A stretch of 64,000 nucleotides of DNA from Streptomyces sp. BHT-5-2 (GTDB lineage Bacteria > Actinomycetota > Actinomycetes > Streptomycetales > Streptomycetaceae), in contig NZ_CP081496.1 of the NCBI RefSeq assembly GCF_019774615.1, positions 5,642,001 through 5,706,000 of the forward strand, read 5' to 3'. Position 1 is the stretch's first letter; each line of letters starts with the position of its first letter. The notes under the pieces are model-generated. The model was not told the DNA's origin. It ran no database searches and worked only from the letters and a program-made list of their open reading frames with translations. The translations under genes and the position numbers were made by a program. Positions 18,207 to 25,241 of this stretch are shown one piece after another.

Positions 18207-19370
18207 TCACATCAGCGGGGTGAGGAAGCGGCGCAGGGTCTCCTCGTAGCGGTCCGGGCCGGCGTTCCACATCGCGGCGTGCGGGGCGTGCGGGACGGGG
18301 TGCAGGGTGATCAGCTCCGGGCGGCGGGCGGCCAGGCGGCGGGAGGCGTCCCAGGGGGCGAGGGTGTCGTCGGGGCCGTGGAAGAGGAGGACGGGCACGT
18401 CGAGTTCGTCGGCCTCGACGGCGTCGGCGGGGCGGTCGACGGGCAGTCCGGTGTGGCCCTCGGCGGCGCGGACGGCCAGCGGGAGCAGGGCGCGCGGGAT
18501 GTGCCGGGCGGCGGCCAGCGCGCGGACGGTGGCGTGCCGGTCGAGCACCGGGGAGTCCAGGACGAGGCCGGAGACGCGGTCGCGCAGCGGGGAGTTGAGG
18601 GCGGCGCGGAGCGCCATGGTGGCGCCGGCGGACCAGCCGTAGAGGACGACCGCGCGGGCGCCGTGGCGGACGGCGTAGCGGATCGCGGCGTCCAGGTCGC
18701 GCCATTCGGTGTCGCCGAGGTGGTGGAGGCCGTCGGCGGTGCGCGGGGCGCCGGGGTCGTTGCGGTAGGCCAGGTCGAGGACGGGGAAGCGGTGCCGGTG
18801 CAGGAAGGGCAGCACCACCATGGGGTGTTCGCGGGTGGTGCCGAGGCCGTGCACGGTGATGACCCAGGTGTCGCGGGCGCCGGGCACGAACCACGCGGGC
18901 AGGGCGCCCAGTTCACCGGGGACGTCGACGTCGGCGCAGGCGAGGCCGAGGGCGCCGTGGGGGTCGCCGATGTGCACCTGCGGGGTCAGCCGCATCCGGG
19001 CGCCGGGCCGCAGGGTGCCGCGGGCGACCCGCTCCAGGCGGCGGACGACGGCGTCGGGCGGATGCGGCGTGCCGTGGACGACGGAGCCGACGACGGCGTG
19101 GCAGCCGGCGCCGGAGAGGCCGTAGACGCCGGGTCTGAGGGAGACCAGGCTGCGGGTGAGGGCGATGCGGTCGCCGTCGGTGGAGTGGACGGTGAGCCGG
19201 GAGTCGCCCGGGAAGGGGTGTCCCGGGGACGGTTTCAGGGCAACGTCGCCGGCGTACCGCCCGGCCGCCACGGCGGCCGCCCCGGCACCGACCACGGTGG
19301 TGGCGGTCACCGCCGCCACGGTACCCAGTCGCACCCCTCCAGTGTGCGCAGGGCCGCCGGACCCGGCCAC
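18207..19370 (-). CDS. Alpha/beta hydrolase with N-terminal membrane helix
   Basis: 387 aa. A hydrophobic segment at about 13-37 (LGTVAAVTATTVVGAGAAAVAA) suggests a signal anchor. The hydrolase fold carries the nucleophile elbow GWSAG near residue 245, an acid in FHGPDDTLAPW near 345 and a His in PVPHAPHAAMW near 368. The lid region is small. An alternative GTG start at residue 13 would place the helix at the very N-terminus. The substrate is unknown; esterase or peptidase activity is possible. Confidence 0.85.
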   Translation of the reverse strand: MAGSGGPAHTGGVRLGTVAAVTATTVVGAGAAAVAAGRYAGDVALKPSPGHPFPGDSRLTVHSTDGDRIALTRSLVSLRPGVYGLSGAGCHAVVGSVVHGTPHPPDAVVRRLERVARGTLRPGARMRLTPQVHIGDPHGALGLACADVDVPGELGALPAWFVPGARDTWVITVHGLGTTREHPMVVLPFLHRHRFPVLDLAYRNDPGAPRTADGLHHLGDTEWRDLDAAIRYAVRHGARAVVLYGWSAGATMALRAALNSPLRDRVSGLVLDSPVLDRHATVRALAAARHIPRALLPLAVRAAEGHTGLPVDRPADAVEADELDVPVLLFHGPDDTLAPWDASRRLAARRPELITLHPVPHAPHAAMWNAGPDRYEETLRRFLTPLM

Positions 19371-19421
19371 CGGACGGCCGGGAGCGGCGGCCGGACCGGC
19401 GGCGCCGTGCCGCGCGGGCCG

Positions 19422-20090
19422 CTACCTGGGGTCGTCGCCGGGCTGGCCGTAGCCGCGCAGCCGTTCGCCGGCGGCGTCGAGCTGGGCGGGCGAGAGCAGG
19501 CCGGGGGTGTGGCCGGGCACGGCGGCGGCGAGGAGCCAGACCCGGCACATCCACTCCAGTTGGGCGGTGCGTTCCAGGGCCTGGGCGAGGCTGTCGCCGT
19601 AGGCGACGGTGCCGTGGTTCCGCAGCAGCGCGGCGGTGCGGTCGCGGAGCGCTTCGAGCATGTGGGCGGCGAGTTCGTCGCTGCCGTAGAGGGCGTAGGG
19701 GGCGACCCGCACGGGGCCGCCGAGTGCGGCGGTCATGTAGTGGACGGGCGGGAGTTCGGGGACGAGGGTGGAGACGGCGGTGGCGTGCGGGGCGTGGGTG
19801 TGCACGACGGCGGTGGCCGGGGTGTGGCGGTAGACGGCCAGGTGGAGCGGGAGTTCGCTGGTCGGGCGGAGTCTGCCGACGATCGGGCGGCCTTCGATGT
19901 CCACCCCGGTGAGGTCGGCGGGGCCCAGCCGGTCGTAGGGGATGCCGCTGGGGGTGACGAGGATCAGGTCCCTGACGCGGACCGAGACGTTGCCCGAGGT
20001 GCCGACGACGAGGCCGTCGGCGGCGGTCCGGCGGGCGGTGGCGACCAGTTCGCGCCAGGCGTCGGCGAGGTGGTCGGGGTGCTCCTTCAT
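19422..20090 (-). CDS. Class II aldolase/adducin family protein
   Basis: 222 aa, the size of L-fuculose-phosphate aldolase. Motifs: GTSGNVSVR near residue 30, VTPSGIPYD near 45, and the zinc ligands in VVHTHAPHATA near 95 and LLRNHGTVAYG near 155. It should cleave or form a sugar phosphate using Zn2+; the substrate (fuculose, ribulose or methylthioribulose phosphate) is not clear. Start: ATG at 20090 with GGAGGA six bases upstream; the longer in-frame extension has no such site. Confidence 0.9.
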   Translation of the reverse strand: MKEHPDHLADAWRELVATARRTAADGLVVGTSGNVSVRVRDLILVTPSGIPYDRLGPADLTGVDIEGRPIVGRLRPTSELPLHLAVYRHTPATAVVHTHAPHATAVSTLVPELPPVHYMTAALGGPVRVAPYALYGSDELAAHMLEALRDRTAALLRNHGTVAYGDSLAQALERTAQLEWMCRVWLLAAAVPGHTPGLLSPAQLDAAGERLRGYGQPGDDPR

Positions 20091-20613
20091 GGTGTCCTCC
20101 GGTGCGACGCTGCGGGACGTGCGGAAAGGCACGAGGGCGGTGCACGACACCGTATGGGCGGGCCGGGGCACTGTACGCGCCGACACCGGAAGCCCGGTAT
20201 CCGCCACGTGGGGATGTCCGGTCCACTGCGGGCGATTGGCCGGAGTTCGACCACCTTGCGCCGATCATCCGTTAACGTCGAGTGATCCGCACCTCCTCGC
20301 ATGGCATCGCCAGGGGGGCACCCATGACCTGTGACCGCTCCGCCCGCCGCATACGGGCGTCCGGCGACGGGGTCCGGCGCGGAGCGGGCCGCGCGCGGTG
20401 ATCTGCGCAACGGCCCGCCGACAGGACCGCTGGAACGGTACCCCGGCCCAGCACGAGGAAATTGCCGGCGGATGAGGCGGAAGTGGCGGTTGAGGCACCT
20501 CCGCGTGAACACTGCGGGGGTGTCATCGCGACGCCCGGCCCAGTTCACTTTCCGTTCACCCGCTGTCCGTACGTTCCCGACGACACTGACCATCGAACGG
20601 ATTGCCTGGGTGA
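20091..20613. other. Divergent control region upstream of the phosphate transporter
   Basis: It holds the aldolase promoter and the phosphate transporter promoter with its PHO box. A possible 25-codon ORF (20324-20401, plus strand, beginning MTCDRSARR) has an AGGGGGG run 5-6 nt before its ATG; I cannot confirm that it is real. The segment near 20260-20290 (ATCATCCGTTAACGTC) is AT-richer than its surroundings and could be that ORF's promoter. Confidence 0.5.
20543..20564 (+). promoter_or_regulatory. PHO box (PhoP binding site) upstream of the PiT gene
   Basis: Two adjacent 11-nt direct-repeat units each start with GTTCAC (GTTCACTTTCC at 20543, GTTCACCCGCT at 20554). This is the Streptomyces PHO box layout. 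A TACGTT at 20570 could be the -10. Its place 50 bp before a phosphate transporter fits PhoP control. Confidence 0.85.
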
Positions 20614-21879
20614 ATGGAACACATCACGCTTCTCATCGGGATCGTGATCGTCACGGCCTTGGTGTTCGACTTTACGAACGGCTTCCACGACACGGCCAAC
20701 GCAATGGCCACCACCATCTCCACCGGGGCTCTGCGTCCCAAGGTCGCGGTGGCGATGTCGGCGGGACTCAATCTCGTCGGGGCATTCCTCTCCGTGGAGG
20801 TGGCGAAGACCATCTCCGGCGGCATCATCGACGAAACCGCCGGCGTCAGACCTGAGGTGATCTTCGCCGGTCTGGTCGGCGCGATCATCTGGAACCTCCT
20901 GACCTGGCTCGCCGGTCTCCCCTCCAGCTCGTCCCACGCCCTCTTCGGTGGTCTGATCGGCGCGACCCTGGTGTCCGCGGGCGCCGACGGGGTGCACGGC
21001 CAGGCCGTGGTGATGAAGGTCCTGATCCCGGCGGTGGCCGCGCCGTTCGTCGCGGGGCTCGCCGCGATGGCGGCGACCCGGCTCACCTACCGGCTGACCC
21101 GCGGCCGCGCCGAGGAGGACACCGCCAAGGGCTACCGCGCCGGGCAGATCGCCTCGGCGGCGCTGGTCTCGCTGGCCCACGGCACCAACGACGCGCAGAA
21201 GACGATGGGCGTGATCACCCTCGCGCTGATCACCGGCGGGGTCGTCGCCCCGCACTCCGACCCGCCGCTGTGGGTGATCGCCTCCGCCGGCCTGGCCATC
21301 GCGCTCGGCACCTACCTGGGCGGCTGGCGGATCATCCGCACGATGGGCAAGGGCATCACCGACATCCGGCCGCCGCAGGGCTTCGCCGCCCAGACGGGCG
21401 CGGCGGCCACCATCCTGGCCTCCTCCCACCTCGGTTTCGCGCTCTCCACCACCCAGGTCTGCTCGGGCGCCGTGATGGGCTCCGGGCTGGGCCGCAAGGG
21501 CGGCGTGGTGCGCTGGTCCACAGCCGGACGGATGGTCGTGGCCTGGGGGCTGACGCTGCCGGCCGCCGGCCTGGTCTCCGCGGGGGCCGCGTTCCTCGCC
21601 GACCAGGGCACCTGGGGCGTGGCCGCGGTCGCCGTCCTGGCGCTGGCGATCTGCGGCGGCATCTGGGCGGCCTCCCGGCGCAAGCCGGTGGACCACACCA
21701 ACGTCAACGAGGGTCCGGCGGCGGAGCCGGCCGGGGTCGTCACCACGGCGCTGCAGACCGTCTCCCCTCCCCCTGCGGGCCCGGTCGCCGCGGTGGCCAC
21801 CGCCCCGGCAGCCGCCGACGCGGACGGCGCGGCCGTTGCCGCCCAGGCCCCCGCCCGGCCCGCGACGGCCACCTCCTGA
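20614..21879 (+). CDS. pit: Low-affinity inorganic phosphate transporter, PiT family
   Basis: 421 aa, about ten membrane helices. The two PiT signature repeats are present: DFTNGFHDTANAMAT near residue 21 and SLAHGTNDAQKTMG near 190. It carries metal-phosphate into the cell using the proton gradient. The C-terminal 70 residues are an Ala/Pro-rich cytoplasmic tail. The PHO box upstream indicates PhoR-PhoP regulation, as known for pitH2 of S. coelicolor. It is followed by a small membrane protein gene and then the cob operon. Confidence 0.95.
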   Translation: MEHITLLIGIVIVTALVFDFTNGFHDTANAMATTISTGALRPKVAVAMSAGLNLVGAFLSVEVAKTISGGIIDETAGVRPEVIFAGLVGAIIWNLLTWLAGLPSSSSHALFGGLIGATLVSAGADGVHGQAVVMKVLIPAVAAPFVAGLAAMAATRLTYRLTRGRAEEDTAKGYRAGQIASAALVSLAHGTNDAQKTMGVITLALITGGVVAPHSDPPLWVIASAGLAIALGTYLGGWRIIRTMGKGITDIRPPQGFAAQTGAAATILASSHLGFALSTTQVCSGAVMGSGLGRKGGVVRWSTAGRMVVAWGLTLPAAGLVSAGAAFLADQGTWGVAAVAVLALAICGGIWAASRRKPVDHTNVNEGPAAEPAGVVTTALQTVSPPPAGPVAAVATAPAAADADGAAVAAQAPARPATATS

Positions 21880-21917
21880 CCGCCGACCGCCCGTTCCAAA
21901 GGACCTAAGGACTACGA

Positions 21918-22151
21918 ATGCACATCGACTGGGCAGCTCTCGGCCAGGTCTTCGGCGTCAGCCTCGCGGTGACGGTGGGGATCGTGGGCCTGTTCACCGT
22001 CGGGATCGTGGGGACCTCCCGCAAGCCGGCCGCGGACGGCCAGGGAGCGGCCACGGCACCGGCCGCCGGGGCACGCGCCGGGGCGCTGGCGGCCTTCGCG
22101 CTGTGCGCGGCGGCGGTGGGGTACGGGATCTATCTGATCGTCGCCGCCTGA
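21918..22151 (+). CDS. Small two-helix membrane protein downstream of PiT
   Basis: 77 aa with two hydrophobic helices (about 10-32 and 53-75) joined by a short Lys/Pro/Ala loop (SRKPAADGQGAATAPA). It lies 38 bp after the phosphate transporter and is probably co-transcribed. No family is recognised. A supporting role in transport is inferred only from position. Confidence 0.7.
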   Translation: MHIDWAALGQVFGVSLAVTVGIVGLFTVGIVGTSRKPAADGQGAATAPAAGARAGALAAFALCAAAVGYGIYLIVAA

Positions 22152-22266
22152 GACCGGCGCCGGCGGATCCGGCGGTGGACGGGGCGTTCGGTGGGCGCGG
22201 CAGCAGCCGCGGCCGCCGGGCGCCCCGTCCGCGTGTCCGGCCGGGGGCCGGTGCGCCGGCGGCCGC

Positions 22267-22286
22267 CCTGTGGTCTTGGCCACAGG
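22267..22286 (+). terminator. Hairpin after the PiT operon
   Basis: A 7-bp stem (CCTGTGG / CCACAGG) with a 6-nt loop lies downstream of the small membrane gene and before the cob promoter. It probably ends the phosphate transcript. Confidence 0.5.
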
Positions 22287-22322
22287 TCCGGCGGCGGGGC
22301 TGCGGAGCAGGTCAAGGGCGAG

Positions 22323-22352
22323 TTGACGGGCCTTCGCGGACCGTGGTGGACT
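22323..22352 (+). promoter_or_regulatory. Probable housekeeping promoter of the cob operon
   Basis: TTGACG at 22323 and TGGACT at 22347 are separated by 18 bp, fitting an HrdB-type promoter. The predicted start falls just before the riboswitch. Confidence 0.6.
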
Positions 22353-22364
22353 GCCCGGGCCAAT

Positions 22365-22520
22365 CGGCGACAGCAGAGGAAGTCCGGTGCGAATCCGGCG
22401 CGGTCCCGCCACTGTCACCGGGGAGCGCTCCTCCAGCGAGGGCCACGGTCCGTAGTACTCCGTACGGGCGGGAAGGCCGGGGGCGGCGCCGATCCGGGAG
22501 CCAGGAGACTCTGGTCGCCG
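22365..22520 (+). ncRNA. Cobalamin (AdoCbl) riboswitch
   Basis: The conserved core is clear: GAGGAAGTCCGGTGCGAATC at 22376, then GCGGTCCCGCCACTGTC, and a B12 box GAGCCAGGAGACT at 22498. The closing stem P1 pairs CGGCGAC (22365-22371) with GTCGCCG (22514-22520). Bound adenosylcobalamin should lower expression of the downstream cob genes. About 120 nt separate it from cobD. Confidence 0.92.
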
Positions 22521-22564
22521 TCGCGTCGAGCCAGGGCGAGGACCCTGAGTGAGGACATATCGCC

Positions 22565-22636
22565 ATGCCCGGCTGCCCGTCGAGAGCCCCGATTCCCGCT
22601 GCCGCAGGACCCGTTCACGGACGGCCGGCGGCCTGA
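22565..22636 (+). CDS. Possible 23-aa upstream ORF between riboswitch and cobD
   Basis: The ORF starts ATG CCC GGC TGC and ends with TGA four bases before the cobD ATG. cobD has no visible Shine-Dalgarno, so terminating ribosomes could feed it. A GAGG lies about 11 nt before this ATG, which is a long spacing. It is unproven and could be chance. Confidence 0.3.
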   Translation: MPGCPSRAPIPAAAGPVHGRPAA

Positions 22637-22640
22637 TCCG

Positions 22641-23606
22641 ATGCGCGGCGAACACGCGGGATATGCGTGCGGCGCGGCCCTCGGCTTCCTCGGTGACCTG
22701 ATCGCGGCGGACCCGCGGCGCGGCCATCCGGTGGCCGCGTTCGGCCGGGCCGCGAGCGCCGTCGAACGCCGGCTGTGGCGCGACCACCGGGGCCACGGGG
22801 CGGTGCACACCGTGCTGTGCGCGGGCGGCGCGGCCGCCGGCGCCGCACTGCTGGAGCGCGCCCTGAGACACCGTCCGGGCGCCCGTACGGCGCTGACCGC
22901 GGCCGCGGTGTGGGCCGTACTGGGCGGCACCTCGCTGGGCCGGGAGGCGCGCGCCGTGGGCGGGGCGCTGGCCGTCGGCGATCTGGAGGTGGCGCGGGAG
23001 CGGCTGCCGCATCTGTGCGGGCGCGATCCGCAGGCGCTGGACGGGCCGCAGATGGCCCGCGCGGTGGTGGAGTCGGTCGCCGAGAACACCTCGGACGCCG
23101 TGGTGGGCGCCCTGGTGTGGGGCGCGCTGGGCGGGGTGCCCGGTCTGGTGGCGTTCCGCGCGGTCAACACCCTGGACGCGATGGTCGGTCACCGGTCGCC
23201 GCGCTACCGGCGGTTCGGCTGGGCGGCGGCCCGTCTCGACGACGTGGCCGGCTGGCCGGGCGCGCGGCTGACCGCGGCGCTGGCGGTGCTGGTGGGCCCG
23301 GACCGGCGCGGTGCGCTGCGGGCCTGGCGGGCGGACGGTGCGGCGCACCCGAGCCCCAACGCGGGCCCGGTGGAGGCGTCGTTCGCGGGCGCGCTGGGCG
23401 TCCGGCTGGGCGGCACCCTGGCGTACGGCGGGCGGGTGGAACACCGGCCGGTGCTCAACGGCGGGGCGCGGCCACCGGCGGTGGCCGACATCGAGCGGGC
23501 GGTGCGGCTGTCCCGGCGGGTGGGTCTGCTGGCGCTGGGCGTCACGGTGGCCGGCCGGCTGGCGGCGGGCGCGCTGCGGCGCGGGAACGGGAAGGGGACG
23601 CGGTGA
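22641..23606 (+). CDS. cobD: Adenosylcobinamide-phosphate synthase CobD/CbiB
   Basis: 321-aa membrane protein that attaches the aminopropanol phosphate arm to adenosylcobyric acid. Family motifs: GDLIAADPRRGHPVAAFGR near residue 18, VESVAENTSDAVVGAL near 140, AVNTLDAMVGHRSPRY near 175, and SPNAGPVEASFAGALGVRLGG around 236. It is the first gene behind the riboswitch. The start lacks a Shine-Dalgarno; a short upstream ORF ends just before it. Its TGA overlaps the GTG of cobQ. Confidence 0.93.
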   Translation: MRGEHAGYACGAALGFLGDLIAADPRRGHPVAAFGRAASAVERRLWRDHRGHGAVHTVLCAGGAAAGAALLERALRHRPGARTALTAAAVWAVLGGTSLGREARAVGGALAVGDLEVARERLPHLCGRDPQALDGPQMARAVVESVAENTSDAVVGALVWGALGGVPGLVAFRAVNTLDAMVGHRSPRYRRFGWAAARLDDVAGWPGARLTAALAVLVGPDRRGALRAWRADGAAHPSPNAGPVEASFAGALGVRLGGTLAYGGRVEHRPVLNGGARPPAVADIERAVRLSRRVGLLALGVTVAGRLAAGALRRGNGKGTR

Positions 23607-25168
23607 GCGGGCAGGGGAAGGCGGCCGGGACGGCCGTGGGCGGCGGGCTGTTGGTGGCCGGGACGACATCCGACGCGGGCAAGAGCGTGGTGACCGCCGG
23701 CATCTGCCGCTGGCTGGTCCGGCAGGGCATCTCGGTGGCGCCCTTCAAGGCGCAGAACATGTCGCTGAACTCGTTCGTGACCCGGGAGGGCGCGGAGATC
23801 GGCCGGGCGCAGGCGATGCAGGCGGCCGCGGCGCGGATCGAGCCGACCGCCCTGATGAACCCGGTGCTGCTCAAGCCGGGCAGCGACCGCAGCAGCCAGG
23901 TGGTGCTGCTGGGGAAGCCGGTGGGCGAGCTGAGTGCGCGCGGCTACCACGCCGGCCGGCAGGAGCAGTTGCTGGGCACCGTGACGGACTGCCTGGCGGA
24001 GTTGCGCCGTACCCACGACGCGGTGATCTGCGAGGGCGCCGGCAGCCCGGCCGAGATCAACCTGCGGCGCACCGACATCGTCAACATGGGCATCGCCCGG
24101 GCGGCGCGGATCCCGGTCGTGGTGGTCGGCGACATCGACCGCGGCGGGGTCTTCGCGTCGTTCTTCGGCACCACCGCGCTGCTGTCGGCCGAGGACCAGG
24201 AGCTGGTCGCCGGCTACCTCGTCAACAAGTTCCGCGGCGATGTGACGCTGCTGGAACCGGGCCTTGCGATGCTGCGCGGGCTCACCGGGCGGGCCACGTA
24301 CGGCGTCCTGCCGTACACGCACGGGCTGGGCATCGACGAGGAGGACGGACTGAGGGTGTCGCTGCGCGGCGCGGTCCGCGAGTCGGTGGTGGCGCCGCCG
24401 GCCGGCGAGGACGTCCTGCGCGTGGCGGTCTGCGCGGTGCCGCTGATGTCCAACTTCACCGACGTGGACGCGCTGGCGGCCGAACCGGGCGTGGTGGTGC
24501 GGTTCGTGGACCGGCCGGAGGAGCTGGCCGACGCGGACCTGGTGGTGCTGCCGGGGACCCGCGGCACGGTCCGCGCGCTGGCCTGGCTGCGCGAGCGCGG
24601 GCTGGCGGACGCGGTGGTCCGGCGGGCCGCGGAGGGCCGTCCGGTGCTGGGCATCTGCGGCGGGTTCCAGATGCTCGGCGAACGCATCGAGGACGAGGTC
24701 GAGTCGCGGGCGGGCACGGTGGACGGGCTGGGGCTGCTGCCGGTCCGGGTGCGGTTCGCCCGCGAGAAGTGCCTCGCGAGGCCGGTGGGCCGGGCGCTCG
24801 GCGAGCGGGTGGAGGGATACGAGATCCACCACGGCGTCGCCGAAGTGGCCGGGGGCGACGAGGCGTTCATCTCTGATGACCAAGGAAACAGCTTGGACGG
24901 GTGCCGGGTGGGGGCCGTGTGGGGCACGCACTGGCACGGCTCCCTGGAGAGCGACGGGTTCCGGCGGGCGTTCCTGCGGGCGGTGGCCCGGGCGGCCGGC
25001 CGCCGGTTCGTGCCGGCGCCGGACACCCGCTTCGGCGCGCTGCGCGAGGAGCAACTGGACCGGCTGGGCGATCTGATCGAGGAGCACGCGGACACCAAGG
25101 CGCTGCTGCGGCTGATCGAGGAGGGGGTGCCGGAGGGGCTGCCGTTCGTTCCTCCGGGGGCGCCGTGA
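23603..25168 (+). CDS. cobQ: Cobyric acid synthase CobQ/CbiP
   Basis: 521 aa, full length. It amidates four side chains of adenosylcobyrinate a,c-diamide using glutamine and ATP. The N-terminal domain has the P-loop-like TTSDAGKS near residue 17 and KAQNMSLNS. The C-terminal glutaminase has the Cys in GICGGFQMLGE near 352, and a His in GTHWHGSLE near 440. The GTG start overlaps the cobD stop. After it comes a 73-bp gap before the chelatase gene. Confidence 0.95.
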   Translation: MSGQGKAAGTAVGGGLLVAGTTSDAGKSVVTAGICRWLVRQGISVAPFKAQNMSLNSFVTREGAEIGRAQAMQAAAARIEPTALMNPVLLKPGSDRSSQVVLLGKPVGELSARGYHAGRQEQLLGTVTDCLAELRRTHDAVICEGAGSPAEINLRRTDIVNMGIARAARIPVVVVGDIDRGGVFASFFGTTALLSAEDQELVAGYLVNKFRGDVTLLEPGLAMLRGLTGRATYGVLPYTHGLGIDEEDGLRVSLRGAVRESVVAPPAGEDVLRVAVCAVPLMSNFTDVDALAAEPGVVVRFVDRPEELADADLVVLPGTRGTVRALAWLRERGLADAVVRRAAEGRPVLGICGGFQMLGERIEDEVESRAGTVDGLGLLPVRVRFAREKCLARPVGRALGERVEGYEIHHGVAEVAGGDEAFISDDQGNSLDGCRVGAVWGTHWHGSLESDGFRRAFLRAVARAAGRRFVPAPDTRFGALREEQLDRLGDLIEEHADTKALLRLIEEGVPEGLPFVPPGAP

Positions 25169-25241
25169 GGGCCAACGTGCCGCACGGCGCACACAGTTCG
25201 ACCGGCAACGGACGCAAGCCACTTGAGGGAGTGATCACCAC

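Noticed and set aside
22415..23669. Minus-strand frames opposite cobD
   Set aside because: They run antisense to a clear CobD and give Arg/Pro-rich translations; no family signal.
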